Positions 21,258 through 28,430 of a DNA stretch of 39,768 nt are shown here, piece after piece (position 1 is the stretch's first letter; every line of letters begins with the position of its first letter). The translations under genes were made by a program, and so were the position numbers. The notes beneath the pieces were generated by a model. It was not told where the DNA came from and ran no database searches. It saw only the letters and a program-made list of their open reading frames with translations. Source of the stretch: a virus. Location: the IMG/VR virus record IMGVR_UViG_3300046011_005882, positions 1-39,768 of that record; one strand, 5' to 3'.

Positions 21258-21545
21258 ATGAATCTCCCCCGCTCACTCGCTTGTTGGTCAGTTGACGAAG
21301 TAGCCGAATGCCTCCCCGTAACCTCCGCAACTTACACCGAACTTTGGGAAGCCCTTGAATCTGCCCACAAAGCTGGCACGGCGAAGCCTTGCGGCGGCGA
21401 CGGTAGCGACGGGACAATGGAAGAGCCGGAAGCATCCTCCGGCGAATACGGTAGCGACTTGGCTTCCGCTTGGCCTTCCCTGTCGGATGCGGCGAAGTTG
21501 GACATATGCAATGCGGCGAAGTTGGCCGCCGGCGGAATCTGCTAA
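21258..21545 (+). CDS. Hypothetical protein, 95 aa, first rightward gene
   Basis: The ATG at 21258 has AAGGA seven bases upstream, so I prefer it to longer in-frame starts. The protein MNLPRSLACWSVDEVAECLP is small, mostly helical, acidic in the middle (MEEPEASSGEYGSDLASAWP), and ends in an Ala-rich helix with Cys (ICNAAKLAAGGIC). I recognise no family. It is the first product of the rightward accessory block and lies close to the putative operator, so it is probably early-expressed. Confidence 0.55.
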   Translation: MNLPRSLACWSVDEVAECLPVTSATYTELWEALESAHKAGTAKPCGGDGSDGTMEEPEASSGEYGSDLASAWPSLSDAAKLDICNAAKLAAGGIC

Positions 21546-21661
21546 CCTCCCCCCGCCCTAGCTTCTGGCCAGCCGGCCGGTGGTTATGGCGGGGGCGGAA
21601 TTCCGACCCCATACCTGCCAACTTCCCAAGCTCGCCAACTAAACGCCAAACCTCCCAACCT

Positions 21662-21988
21662 ATGCCAATCCTGATCAGCAAAACATTCGAGATTGTGACG
21701 GACGAATCGGCCAGCTATGGCGAAGCCGCGGAGCGCGGATTCGTTTTTGAAGAACGGGAATTCACCTTCCGGGAGCTTGTCCGGGAAATGGCAGGGTTTA
21801 CGGAATGTAGCTGCCGGCCAGCTTCCGGAGATACTTGGGAGTGGCTCTCAAGCTATCCCGAACAAGACTTCCGGACTGGCGCTTACGAATCCGAATCAAT
21901 CCATTTTTGCCGCTCAAATCCGCCCCGCCTCGCGAAGTATTGGCGCAAGGCGATGGCGGCGGCCGGCATTCTCAAAGCTAACCGTTGA
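21662..21988 (+). CDS. Conserved phage protein of unknown function, 108 aa
   Basis: From the ATG at 21662 the text (MPILISKTFEIVTDESASYG, EAAERGFVFEEREFTFRELV, ESIHFCRSNPPRLAKYWRKA) matches a small phage protein family known to me only as hypothetical: an E-S-A..GD-AERGF start, an FRELV helix and an IHF..N..R..KYWRKA end. It is alpha/beta, with no membrane helix. The role is unknown; such genes sit in accessory early regions of temperate phages. No clear ribosome binding site precedes it. Confidence 0.65.
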   Translation: MPILISKTFEIVTDESASYGEAAERGFVFEEREFTFRELVREMAGFTECSCRPASGDTWEWLSSYPEQDFRTGAYESESIHFCRSNPPRLAKYWRKAMAAAGILKANR

Positions 21989-21992
21989 TCCC

Positions 21993-22091
21993 ATGCGCCC
22001 CCTTCTTTCCTTCCTTGTCGCCTTCCTGGTCTTCGCCCTAGTGGCGAGCCTGTTAGCCTACTCCATCGCCCTCATTTTCCTGCCCCTGTAA
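21993..22091 (+). CDS. Tiny membrane protein, 32 aa
   Basis: It starts 4 bases after the previous stop (ATG 21993) and is almost wholly one hydrophobic helix: MRPLLSFLVAFLVFALVASL, then LAYSIALIFLPL. It could be a membrane-active peptide or a chance hydrophobic frame. Its tight spacing between two genes and the uniform hydrophobicity favour a real product. Confidence 0.5.
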   Translation: MRPLLSFLVAFLVFALVASLLAYSIALIFLPL

Positions 22092-22110
22092 CCTCCAATC
22101 CATCAAAGCA

Positions 22111-22974
22111 ATGAAAACAGTCTTCACTTCCGCAGAACTCCCCCACGTTTGGGCTCACAAGTCCGCCCCGCATGGCCGATGCCCCGGCAACCTCTCCTTC
22201 AACGGGCCGGCCATCTCTAGCTATTCAACGGAGATTGCCCGCCATGGCGACCATAAGGGCAAGCCGTTTGTTGTCTTCAATTCCACGGGCTACTCCGTCA
22301 CCACGGCCAAGGCGCAAGGCGAAGTTCGCCGGGCAATTCCCGCCGGCCTTCCTGTCTTCGCGATTGAAGGGCTCCGCCGCGGGGTTTACTTGGCGGACGT
22401 GAAGCCGGGCGAATTATTTGATCATGCGGTAAAGATGGCCGCGATGGCTTCCGCAAAGGCCGCCAAGGCCCGTTCTGGGCGGGAAGGATACCTTGCCATG
22501 CAATCCGACTGGCTACGCAAGGCCGGGGAAATCTCCGCTTTCTTCGGGCTCCGTCGCAAGGTGGATGAAAAGACGGTTGCCCGGCTGGCCGCGGCGGAGA
22601 CTCGCGCCAAGGCCAAGGCGGCCAAGCTGGCCCGGGAACGGGAGGTTGCCCGGCTTGTCCGTGACGAAGAGGAAATCGCGGCTTGGCTGGCCGGGGATGC
22701 TACCGTGCGGCCTTCCTACCATTGGCCCGTAATGCTCCGGGCGGAGGGATTGGAGCTTGTGACAACCAAGGGCGCCCGGGTCCCCTTGGCCGATGCGGAA
22801 CGGACCTTCCGCTTTGCCTCCGCGCTCCGTTCCCGGGGCTGGCATCGGAACGGGGAAAACCACACTGTCGGCGGCTACCAGTTGGATGCCGTGAACGACG
22901 CGGGAATTGTCGCCGGTTGCCATCGCATTGCATGGCCGGAAATTGAACGGTTCGCCAAGGCAATGGCTTGGTAA
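22111..22974 (+). CDS. Conserved phage hypothetical protein, 287 aa
   Basis: The sequence starts MKTVFTSAELPHVWAHKSAP. The N-terminal 100 residues (GRCPGNLSFNGPAISSYSTE, IARHGDHKGKPFVVFNSTGY, SVTTAKAQGEVRRAIP) match a family of phage early proteins recognisable by WAH..G.C.GN.SF.G..IYSYST.IAR. The centre (about 140-205) is a long Ala/Lys/Arg-rich helix (ETRAKAKAAKLAREREVARL). The C-terminus (LRAEGLELVTTKGARVPLAD, RSRGWHRNGENHTVGGYQLD) is a separate alpha/beta part. I know of no assigned function; conserved His, Cys and Asn at the front suggest a metal or nucleotide site. Confidence 0.7.
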   Translation: MKTVFTSAELPHVWAHKSAPHGRCPGNLSFNGPAISSYSTEIARHGDHKGKPFVVFNSTGYSVTTAKAQGEVRRAIPAGLPVFAIEGLRRGVYLADVKPGELFDHAVKMAAMASAKAAKARSGREGYLAMQSDWLRKAGEISAFFGLRRKVDEKTVARLAAAETRAKAKAAKLAREREVARLVRDEEEIAAWLAGDATVRPSYHWPVMLRAEGLELVTTKGARVPLADAERTFRFASALRSRGWHRNGENHTVGGYQLDAVNDAGIVAGCHRIAWPEIERFAKAMAW

Positions 22975-23047
22975 TCCCGCCCCGCGTTGCCTTCCGGCTT
23001 AGGTCGGCGGGCAAGGCGGGCCGGAATGCCCAAAGAAAAGGAAACCA
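22975..23047 (+). other. GC-rich intergenic spacer with inverted repeats
   Basis: After the stop, CCCGCCCCGC and later GGCGGGCAAGGCGGGCC form several GC-rich complementary runs. A similar opening recurs at 25676 (CCCCGCCCCGCCGGTTGG). It may be a weak terminator or an RNA processing site. A ribosome binding site (AAAGGAAACC) for the next gene closes the segment. Confidence 0.35.
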
Positions 23048-23413
23048 ATGAAAACCACCCCACTAAACGAAATCCTGAAGCAAATCACGCCGTTGCCTTG
23101 GGTTGCGGATTCCATCGGCATATGGCCGGTGGACACATCCCGCGGCTGGACCGTCGCAGATTGCTCTCATGCGGCGCTTGACCCAGAATATCAAGTCAGA
23201 CCTGAGCAGTCGGCAAACGCCGCATACCTAACCCACGCCGCCAACGTCCTGCCGGGGCTGGTTGAGGCTTTGCGGGAGTGTCGCGAAATGCTGGCCGTGG
23301 CAATGAACGCGGAGGAAAATCCGTTTGGAATCCACCACAACCAAGCCACCGACGCGATTTCCCTGGCTGAAATCACACTCGCCACCGCAACCAACGTCCC
23401 AACAAATTCCTAA
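23048..23413 (+). CDS. Phage hypothetical protein, 121 aa
   Basis: It starts MKTTPLNEILKQITPLPWVA with AAAGGAAACC just upstream. The centre NAAYLTHAANVLPGLVEALR is the common phage motif ANAAYL.HA.N.LP.LVEAL; the front (PLPWVADSIGIWPVDT) is the matching LPW motif. The family is widespread in phages with no known function. A distant relative lies at 26211 in this window (LPWSVHE, AAANAEYIVKVVNLAPEMVE), so the two are probably old duplicates. Confidence 0.7.
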   Translation: MKTTPLNEILKQITPLPWVADSIGIWPVDTSRGWTVADCSHAALDPEYQVRPEQSANAAYLTHAANVLPGLVEALRECREMLAVAMNAEENPFGIHHNQATDAISLAEITLATATNVPTNS

Positions 23414-23422
23414 GGCTATCCG

Positions 23423-23632
23423 ATGAGCACAACCTACACCACCGACCGCGACCGCAACGGAAACCGGATTGTCCGGGTAACTATCCCCGGCGCCCGCCCC
23501 TTCACTATCCAAACGAACGGCGACCTGCCCGAAACCCACCGTAATGGCATCTGCCCCGCGACGGCCGGGGAGGTTGCGGAATACGTCCGCCAGTTCGGGA
23601 CGGTCCGCCAGCGAGAACTTTTGGGCCTGTGA
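23423..23632 (+). CDS. Hypothetical protein, 69 aa
   Basis: This starts MSTTYTTDRDRNGNRIVRVT, a short beta-rich domain (VRVTIPGARPFTIQTNGDLP), then a helix with VAEYVRQFGTVRQRELL. It is typical of small accessory phage proteins; no function is known. It follows an AATTCCTAAG element and lacks a clear ribosome binding site. Confidence 0.55.
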   Translation: MSTTYTTDRDRNGNRIVRVTIPGARPFTIQTNGDLPETHRNGICPATAGEVAEYVRQFGTVRQRELLGL

Positions 23633-23652
23633 ATTTCCTAAGGGTCAACGCA

Positions 23653-23805
23653 ATGAATACGAAAATTGAACGCAACAAGGCTGGTCGATGCTGGCGTTGG
23701 TCTGTCACCGACAACGCGGGCAACCTACTGGCCGGCGGCTACTGCCGGACCAAGCGGGATGCCCGGAATGATTCCGCAATCTGGATTTCCAGCCGTAACC
23801 CCTAA
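23653..23805 (+). CDS. Small basic hypothetical protein, 50 aa
   Basis: An ATG at 23653, 13 bases after an AATTTCCTA element, encodes MNTKIERNKAGRCWRWSVTD, continuing NAGNLLAGGYCRTKRDARND and ending ISSRNP. The sequence looks like a compact beta-hairpin/helix fold with two Cys and many Arg/Lys. Homologues of this size occur in other phages; the function is unknown. Confidence 0.55.
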   Translation: MNTKIERNKAGRCWRWSVTDNAGNLLAGGYCRTKRDARNDSAIWISSRNP

Positions 23806-23820
23806 CCCCCATTGCTCCCC

Positions 23821-24369
23821 ATGAAACTATCCGAAGCCTCCCCATTCCTACGCGGCTACATAGAAGCCGCCCTCTTTACCACCGACGCCTATCCGCCCTC
23901 TGGATGCGATTACGCCGAATGCGGGCGGGCCGCTGAGTTGGCGCCGGAACTCCCCGCTTGGTGGATTCTGGAAGCGGACGTTGCTTGCCGTGGATTCCAG
24001 GAAGCCAACGCTGAATTGCTGGCCAAGGCCGGCGACGAAGAGCAAAACGGGCGGGACTTCTGGTATTCCCGGAACGGCCACGGCGTAGGCTTCTGGGACC
24101 GGGGATATCCGGACGAAATCGGGGATGCTTTGCAGGACGCCGCGAAGGTTTTCAGCGACCACTACCTTTCCCCCGAAGATTTCGGGCAGGTGAGCGACGA
24201 GTGGCTTCAGGATAACGGGCGGTCCGTTGCCCGCAATCCGGAGACGGGCCGCTGGTATTTCGAGACGGCTGATTCTGAGGTTGAGCAATGGGCATCCGAA
24301 GAGGAATTCGAGAGCCGGGAAGAGGCCGCCAAGGCGTGCAAAGAGGACTTTGAGATGGAAGCCAAGTAA
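23821..24369 (+). CDS. Conserved phage protein (FLRGYIEAAL family), 182 aa
   Basis: I chose the ATG at 23821 (MKLSEASPFLRGYIEAALFT). The signature FLRGYIEAALFT, then WYSRNGHGVGFWDRGYPDEI and ALQDAAKVFSDHYL, is that of a small phage family found in many accessory regions (N-terminal FLRGYIEAALW..., central DFWLTRNGHGAGFWDRG). Its last 40 residues are acidic. The function is unknown; the conserved His/Asp/Asn around GHG suggest a site of activity or binding. The gene lies in the early accessory array and is preceded by a short spacer without a strong ribosome binding site. Confidence 0.75.
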   Translation: MKLSEASPFLRGYIEAALFTTDAYPPSGCDYAECGRAAELAPELPAWWILEADVACRGFQEANAELLAKAGDEEQNGRDFWYSRNGHGVGFWDRGYPDEIGDALQDAAKVFSDHYLSPEDFGQVSDEWLQDNGRSVARNPETGRWYFETADSEVEQWASEEEFESREEAAKACKEDFEMEAK

Positions 24370-24404
24370 TTTCCTAGACTACAAACGAACAAGCTACAAA
24401 ACCG

Positions 24405-24857
24405 ATGAAAACTGTCACACTAAACGAAGATCAGCGGCTATACGTAATCCCATGCGGCGACGGCTATTCCTGCCTTGGGTTTGACGTGTGCGAGAAGCGG
24501 ACGGTTGCCCTTGCCCGGGAGCTTGCTGCCCTTGGCGAGTCAATCCCGCAACCGGAGCCAGTCGGGACGCTGGCCCGTTACCAGCAATACCGCGAGCTTG
24601 TGGACAAGGCATTTGAGCACAACCGGGCAACCGGCTGGCGCTCCGAATCGGAACTGACTCCGGAGCTGGTCGGATACGAGGGCAAGCGGGTGGAAGTCCG
24701 CCACCGCTATGGCGCCGACAAGGCGGTTGAGGTTGTCCGGTTCATTGTCGGGAAATCTATGGGATGGATTCCCGTCCATCTTGAAATCAAAACCAAGCGG
24801 TCAACCGGCGGTGGCGCCGTGTGCCTTGGTGAAATCCTCAGCGTCCGCGCCGTGTGA
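24405..24857 (+). CDS. Conserved phage hypothetical protein, 150 aa
   Basis: It starts MKTVTLNEDQRLYVIPCGDG and continues YSCLGFDVCEKRTVALAREL, the signature of a phage family (RLYVIPCGGGYSCLGFDV). The C-terminal half (LVGYEGKRVEVRHRYGADKA, EVVRFIVGKSMGWIPVHLEI) is a small beta-rich domain that ends with GEILSVRAV. No function is known. The gene is preceded by AATTTCCTAG 28 bases upstream. Confidence 0.7.
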   Translation: MKTVTLNEDQRLYVIPCGDGYSCLGFDVCEKRTVALARELAALGESIPQPEPVGTLARYQQYRELVDKAFEHNRATGWRSESELTPELVGYEGKRVEVRHRYGADKAVEVVRFIVGKSMGWIPVHLEIKTKRSTGGGAVCLGEILSVRAV

Positions 24858-24879
24858 CAATTTCCTAGAGGACACTGCA

Positions 24880-25236
24880 ATGAAAAAGCAAACCGACTCC
24901 CTCCCCACCCTCCTCGCCAACCACCGCAACAAGCTCGCCCGGTTTTACGATAACGGCGGGCCGGATAACGGCGGATCATTCGACCAGTTCACGGCGGTCT
25001 ACCTCCGCCCCTTGCGCCATGAGGAAACCGGGGAACCTTTGGCTTGGGAATATGCGGCCATGAGTTCCAATCCGTTCCATCCGCAAGGCTTCGGCCAGCA
25101 TGGCGCCACCCGGAGCGGTCCGTGCGACTTCCCGCCTTGCCGCCTTGGCAAGCGCAATCACCTTGGCAAGCGCATCCGGTTCGAGGACTTGCCGCCCGAT
25201 TGCCAACGGCTGGTTGTTCATGATTTGATTTCCTAA
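24880..25236 (+). CDS. Conserved phage hypothetical protein, 118 aa
   Basis: The ATG at 24880 follows AATTTCCTAG by 11 bases (MKKQTDSLPTLLANHRNKLA). The central part NGGSFDQFTAVYLRPLRHEE and YAAMSSNPFHPQGFGQHGAT is the signature of a phage family (DRYTV.F... Y.GMS..PFHPQG.GQH). The end RIRFEDLPPDCQRLVVHDLI matches the same family. The function is not known. No transmembrane helix or signal peptide is present. Confidence 0.7.
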   Translation: MKKQTDSLPTLLANHRNKLARFYDNGGPDNGGSFDQFTAVYLRPLRHEETGEPLAWEYAAMSSNPFHPQGFGQHGATRSGPCDFPPCRLGKRNHLGKRIRFEDLPPDCQRLVVHDLIS

Positions 25237-25249
25237 CCCATAACCACCC

Positions 25250-25474
25250 ATGAGAACCGCCAAACAAATCACCACCGAAGCAGTTGAAACGCTGGGGCGC
25301 CTAGCACTTGAGGCCGCAGCATCGAGCCACCACGGGCTGGCCGGATTCCTTAACAAGCAAAGCAGTCACACCCACTACGGGGCACCCTGCCGCGATCACG
25401 CCAAACCAACCGCCGAGGAATCCGAATGGCATCCCGAACTGAAGTTGGCCGCATCCATGGAGGCGCTCGCATGA
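25250..25474 (+). CDS. Hypothetical protein, 74 aa
   Basis: It starts MRTAKQITTEAVETLGRLAL. The N-terminus is helical and Ala-rich; the middle has several His (ASSHHGLAGFLNKQSSHTHY). I recognise no family. The stop overlaps the next ATG (ATGA), which supports the frame. Confidence 0.5.
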   Translation: MRTAKQITTEAVETLGRLALEAAASSHHGLAGFLNKQSSHTHYGAPCRDHAKPTAEESEWHPELKLAASMEALA

Positions 25475-25671
25475 AACCCATCGGCAAAGGCAGCGACACC
25501 GCCGACGACTGGGGGTTTACTTTCAGCCTGTTGCTCGGCCACTTGGAAAGCCTTCGGGACCACGAACTGGAACGCAGCGAAGACAAACCACGGACCAGCC
25601 CGGTTCGCAAACGGGCCGAAAGGCTTAGCGATATTGTGGACGAACTCAGCGCAATGGACCTTGTAGAATAG
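25471..25671 (+). CDS. Hypothetical helical protein, 66 aa
   Basis: The ATG at 25471 (MKPIGKGSDTADDWGFTFSL) overlaps the upstream stop. The rest is charged helix (LLGHLESLRDHELERSEDKP, then RAERLSDIVDELSAMDLVE). No family is recognised. A hairpin follows its stop. Confidence 0.5.
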   Translation: MKPIGKGSDTADDWGFTFSLLLGHLESLRDHELERSEDKPRTSPVRKRAERLSDIVDELSAMDLVE

Positions 25672-25683
25672 CAACCCCGCCCC

Positions 25684-25702
25684 GCCGGTTGGCTTAACCG
25701 GC
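25684..25702. terminator. GC-rich intergenic hairpin
   Basis: GCCGGTT and AACCGGC form a perfect 7-bp stem with a 5-base loop between the 25671 stop and the 25758 start. No T run follows, so it is more likely a processing or attenuator hairpin than a full terminator. Confidence 0.35.
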
Positions 25703-25757
25703 TCTTGCGGCCCGCCCTCAGCAATCCCGTTGAGGCCGGGCGACAGGAAACAAAGCT

Positions 25758-26198
25758 ATGCCACGCAATTCTGGAATCATTGACACCCGCGACCTTCAGG
25801 AACGGCTTGAAGAACTGGAGGCCAAGCGGGACGCCATCGACGAAGCCATTGAGCAACGGGACGAGACGGAGGCAGACGAGACGGCCAGTCCGGAAGCATT
25901 CGAGAAGGCGGTTGAAGAACTCGAAAAGCTGGAGGCCGACTTTGACGAGGACGAACAGAAGGAACTCGCGGAACTGGAATCCCTCAGCGAGGAAATCAGC
26001 GAATGGAAAGACGGGGCGACGATGATCCCGGAAAGCGAGTTCGTGGAATACTGCCAGGAACTTCTTGAAGACATCGGCGACCTGCCGAAAGACTTGCCCG
26101 GCTACATCGCCATTGATTGGGAAAAGACGGCCGACAACCTCCGCGCCGATTACTCCGAAGTGGAATACCAGGGCACTACCTACCTTGTCCGCTACTAA
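25758..26198 (+). CDS. Conserved acidic phage protein, 146 aa
   Basis: The first 90 residues are an acidic coiled coil (RDLQERLEELEAKRDAIDEA, EELEKLEADFDEDEQKELAE). The last 55 (IPESEFVEYCQELLEDIGDL, PKDLPGYIAIDWEKTADNLR, ADYSEVEYQGTTYLVR) match a well-spread phage family with IP..EF..Y..EL..DIGD.P..LP.YI.IDWE.TA.N...DYT. No function is known. The net charge is strongly negative, so DNA mimicry (anti-restriction type) is conceivable, but not shown. Confidence 0.7.
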   Translation: MPRNSGIIDTRDLQERLEELEAKRDAIDEAIEQRDETEADETASPEAFEKAVEELEKLEADFDEDEQKELAELESLSEEISEWKDGATMIPESEFVEYCQELLEDIGDLPKDLPGYIAIDWEKTADNLRADYSEVEYQGTTYLVRY

Positions 26199-26210
26199 CC
26201 TACCAAGCCA

Positions 26211-26570
26211 ATGAACAACCCCAAAGCAATCCAGTCCACCAATCTCCACGCCGCCACAACCCACGCCAAGGCCAAGGCGGATGCGTATGGGGAGCTGCCG
26301 GCCCATAGCCCACTCCCTTGGTCCGTCCACGAAAGCCGCTTTGTGGCCGACAAGGACGGGGCGCCCGTGGTGAACATGGGGAACCCAAACAAGCTGGTCG
26401 CGGCGGCCAATGCGGAGTATATCGTGAAGGTGGTAAACCTTGCGCCGGAGATGGTTGAGGCGCTTGAGTTGTTCCTGAAATGGATAGATGAAACGGAGAA
26501 CGAAATGCCTTCCGATGAGACAATAGCGAAAGCAAGGCGTGTCCTCCTGAAGGCGAAAGGCTCCCTGTGA
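26211..26570 (+). CDS. Phage hypothetical protein, 119 aa
   Basis: It starts MNNPKAIQSTNLHAATTHAK. HSPLPWSVHESRFVADKDGA and NPNKLVAAANAEYIVKVVNL, APEMVEALELFLKW follow the phage pattern LPW...I.d..G..v and NAEYIV...N..PE.VEAL. This is the same family as the protein at 23048. It ends in a charged helix. No function is known. The stop overlaps the next GTG start. Confidence 0.65.
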   Translation: MNNPKAIQSTNLHAATTHAKAKADAYGELPAHSPLPWSVHESRFVADKDGAPVVNMGNPNKLVAAANAEYIVKVVNLAPEMVEALELFLKWIDETENEMPSDETIAKARRVLLKAKGSL

Positions 26571-26908
26571 ACCCCGCCCTCCTGGAACTTGCCAACGCCG
26601 CCAAAGCCTGTGCGGCCAAGGGGCTTATCCGCCACACTGCCCCGTCTTCTCACTCAGCACCACGGGGCAAGCGTTCCCACCGCAACGGGGCTCCCCTATC
26701 GCCGGCCCGGATGAAGGAAGTCACCCCGGAAATCCTTAGGCGACTGGAGGCTGGGGAGGAATACGTCCGGATCATCCAGGATATGGGGGTAACGGCCCGC
26801 ACCATTACGCTGGTCAAGCGGGCCAATGGTCTGCCTGTCCGCGGAGATGTGAGGGACGGGAAGGTTTTCCGCGGGATCGATTGGGCCGGGCGGGAAAAAT
26901 GGGCATAG
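26567..26908 (+). CDS. Putative helix-turn-helix protein, 113 aa
   Basis: A GTG start at 26567 overlaps the upstream stop (GTGA). After a basic N-terminal 45 residues (SAPRGKRSHRNGAPLSPARM), residues 55-95 read VTPEILRRLEAGEEYVRIIQ and DMGVTARTITLVKRANGLPV, a helix-turn-helix of the kind seen in small phage regulators and homing-type HTH proteins. The end FRGIDWAGREKWA is a small separate motif. It may be a regulator; no operator is linked. Confidence 0.55.
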   Translation: MNPALLELANAAKACAAKGLIRHTAPSSHSAPRGKRSHRNGAPLSPARMKEVTPEILRRLEAGEEYVRIIQDMGVTARTITLVKRANGLPVRGDVRDGKVFRGIDWAGREKWA

Positions 26909-26931
26909 GGAACTCCAACCAAAAGTAGCCA

Positions 26932-27096
26932 ATGGAATACAAGCAAGGCGATACGAGGGACGACGGGCATCGGTTCCTCTCCTACGAGAAGCGCGGGGAA
27001 AGGTTCCGGGAGAAATGGGCCAGCCCGGAACGGTATGCGGTGGCCATCCAGTTTATGCGGAACTATCGGAAGAACTACAGGAAAGGAAACAAGTGA
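26932..27096 (+). CDS. Small basic hypothetical protein, 54 aa
   Basis: An ATG at 26932 encodes MEYKQGDTRDDGHRFLSYEK, continuing RGERFREKWASPERYAVAIQ and ending in a basic RNYRKNYRKGNK tail. The GDTRDDGHRFLSY...W.SPE start resembles the N-terminal module that precedes HNH domains in some phage endonucleases, so this may be a stand-alone remnant of one. The stop overlaps the next GTG start. Confidence 0.5.
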   Translation: MEYKQGDTRDDGHRFLSYEKRGERFREKWASPERYAVAIQFMRNYRKNYRKGNK

Positions 27097-27359
27097 CCAA
27101 CCCAACCAAATGGGCGCCTACGCCCAACTACGAGTCCGCCATCACCGCCTTCGGCTGGCACATGGGCATGAGCCTTGCCCTGGCCATCCAGTCGGGCCGG
27201 ACCACCCACCCGGACAGGCAGATTGATCGCCTCCGGAAGCTGGGATTCCAGTTTGCAGCCAGCGACGCCAAGCGATACGGGGTCTACCCCCTGTTCCAGC
27301 AAGGCGCCAAGGAAGCAACGAAGTCAGTCCTCCACAACGAACCAAAGGAAATCCAATGA
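27093..27359 (+). CDS. Hypothetical protein, 88 aa
   Basis: GTG at 27093 overlaps the upstream stop. The protein (MTNPTKWAPTPNYESAITAF, GWHMGMSLALAIQSGRTTHP) ends in a charged helix with KSVLHNEPKEIQ. It is of the small accessory phage type with no assigned function. Its stop overlaps the next ATG. Confidence 0.55.
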   Translation: MTNPTKWAPTPNYESAITAFGWHMGMSLALAIQSGRTTHPDRQIDRLRKLGFQFAASDAKRYGVYPLFQQGAKEATKSVLHNEPKEIQ

Positions 27360-27526
27360 AAGTCAGAATTGAAGCCGGCCACCTCGGTAAGTCCCTGCCC
27401 GCCGGCCATCCGGAAATGGGATCGCCAATGAGTATCTACAAGGCTGCCGCGGCTTGGGCACGCGCCAACCCCGACCCGGCCAGCGCCTATTCGCGGAGAC
27501 GGAAGAACAAGGGAGGGGGCAAGTGA
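27356..27526 (+). CDS. Small hypothetical protein, 56 aa
   Basis: The ATG at 27356 overlaps the previous stop (ATGA) and the stop overlaps the next GTG. It encodes MKVRIEAGHLGKSLPAGHPE and a basic SAYSRRRKNKGGGK tail. No family is recognised; tight coupling is the support. Confidence 0.5.
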   Translation: MKVRIEAGHLGKSLPAGHPEMGSPMSIYKAAAAWARANPDPASAYSRRRKNKGGGK

Positions 27527-27759
27527 ACCCCACCCACTACCGAATCTACCTGCCCGGCAAGGGGGAGATGCGGACCATCGCCTCGGGCAGTGTGGCGGTT
27601 GAGGAGTTCATCCAACTGAGGCGCCTGTGGCGGCAGGGGAAGATTGTCGGTGAGCCGCAGATGACGTGCCCGGGAGTCCAGTTCCCCCATGAAAAGGAAA
27701 GTTGCCTATTGACAGGAGAATCCAAAACAGCAACCATTTTGGCGAAATCAAAACCATGA
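27523..27759 (+). CDS. Hypothetical protein, 78 aa
   Basis: GTG at 27523 overlaps the upstream stop (MNPTHYRIYLPGKGEMRTIA). A short beta-rich part is followed by a basic helix (EEFIQLRRLWRQGKIVGEPQ) and a Cys-containing end. Its 3' end contains the TTGCCTATTGACA motif and overlaps the next ATG. No function is known. Confidence 0.5.
   Translation: MNPTHYRIYLPGKGEMRTIASGSVAVEEFIQLRRLWRQGKIVGEPQMTCPGVQFPHEKESCLLTGESKTATILAKSKP
27702..27714 (+). promoter_or_regulatory. TTGCCTATTGACA motif, copy B
   Basis: Exact copy, 41 bases upstream of the ATG at 27756 and inside the end of the preceding gene. Confidence 0.5.
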
Positions 27760-28061
27760 AATCACACATCGTCCGATTCTGCATTTCAATCCCAATCACG
27801 GCCTATTCTTGCGCCCTTTCCGGGGTTGCCATATCCACCCTGTGGGGTTGGTTTGTTGCCGGGAAGTTCGGTCTTCCTGCGCTTTCAACTCTTGAAGCAA
27901 TTGGGGTCTATCTCGTCTTCAGCTACATGGCCTACCAGTCCCCCAAGGGAAGCGACATGGATGAAGACCCGGACAAGGTGCTGGTAAGCGCGGCCATCAT
28001 GGGCGCCATCCGGCCGGTGTTTGCGATTGCGCTTGGGGCCATCGTTAAATCGTTGATGTAA
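27756..28061 (+). CDS. Membrane protein, 101 aa, about three helices
   Basis: The ATG at 27756 overlaps the previous stop. Hydrophobic segments are at about 8-33 (FCISIPITAYSCALSGVAIS), 46-62 (LEAIGVYLVFSYMAY) and 80-98 (AIMGAIRPVFAIALGAIVKS), separated by short polar loops with an acidic GSDMDEDPDK turn. It resembles small multi-pass membrane proteins of prophages; holin or superinfection exclusion are possible. It is followed by a 488-base gene-free interval. Confidence 0.6.
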   Translation: MKSHIVRFCISIPITAYSCALSGVAISTLWGWFVAGKFGLPALSTLEAIGVYLVFSYMAYQSPKGSDMDEDPDKVLVSAAIMGAIRPVFAIALGAIVKSLM

Positions 28062-28085
28062 AACCAGCTTGCAATTCTGAATCTC

Positions 28086-28430
28086 ATGAACAAAACATCT
28101 TCACGTCACGGGAGCGAAAGCTCCACTGGAGTAGATTCCAGCAAGGACTGGTCGATTCAACAGGGGTCTGGCGATGCGCCTACAAGCCTTCAGCCCTCAT
28201 CCCACTGCCGAATCTCCACCTGTCCCTGTTCGGGTAATTCGGAATCTACCTTGGGATGGGGGTTCTTTTTCTACGTGGCAAACGTCCCGGGGTGGCTCCC
28301 GGTTCTGACGGTGGTAGCTAGCAGGACCACAACGGTAGGGCGAAGCCCACGGACCGTGCGGAGGGCAGGCAACTGCGTAACTCGTGGACTTCGGGCTCTG
28401 GATCGCCTCACGGTTTTGAGGCAAGCCAAC
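28086..28430 (+). ncRNA. Candidate large structured RNA in a 488-bp gene-free interval
   Basis: The interval 28062-28549 holds one frame of 155 codons (28086-28553), rich in Ser/Arg/Thr with no family text, so I treat the DNA as non-coding. Perfect hairpins follow each other: GGAGC-GAAA-GCTCC (28110-28123), CTGGA-GTAGAT-TCCAG, GGCG-ATG-CGCC, an 11-bp long-range stem of CCCTCATCCCA (28194) with TGGGATGGGGG (28252) that encloses CCGAAT/ATTCGG, CCGGG/CCCGG, GGTTCTG/CAGGACC, ACGGT/ACCGT around GGGC-GAA-GCCC, and GCCTCA/TGAGGC. The end of the long stem (CTACCTTGGGATGGGGGTTC) resembles the end of the RNA-like element near 38810. Strand is inferred from neighbours. Class unknown. Confidence 0.5.

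Larger units (their letters stand above)
21199..25236 (+). promoter_or_regulatory. Dispersed AATTTCCTA(A/G) leader element, six copies
   Basis: Copies lie at 21199-21207, 23405-23414 (one T shorter), 23632-23640, 24368-24377, 24859-24868 and 25227-25236. Each sits at or just after the stop of one gene and 9-51 bases before the next ATG. The genes that follow mostly lack a Shine-Dalgarno sequence. TTTCCT is complementary to AGGAAA, so it may be a translation or RNA signal and not a promoter. Confidence 0.45.
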
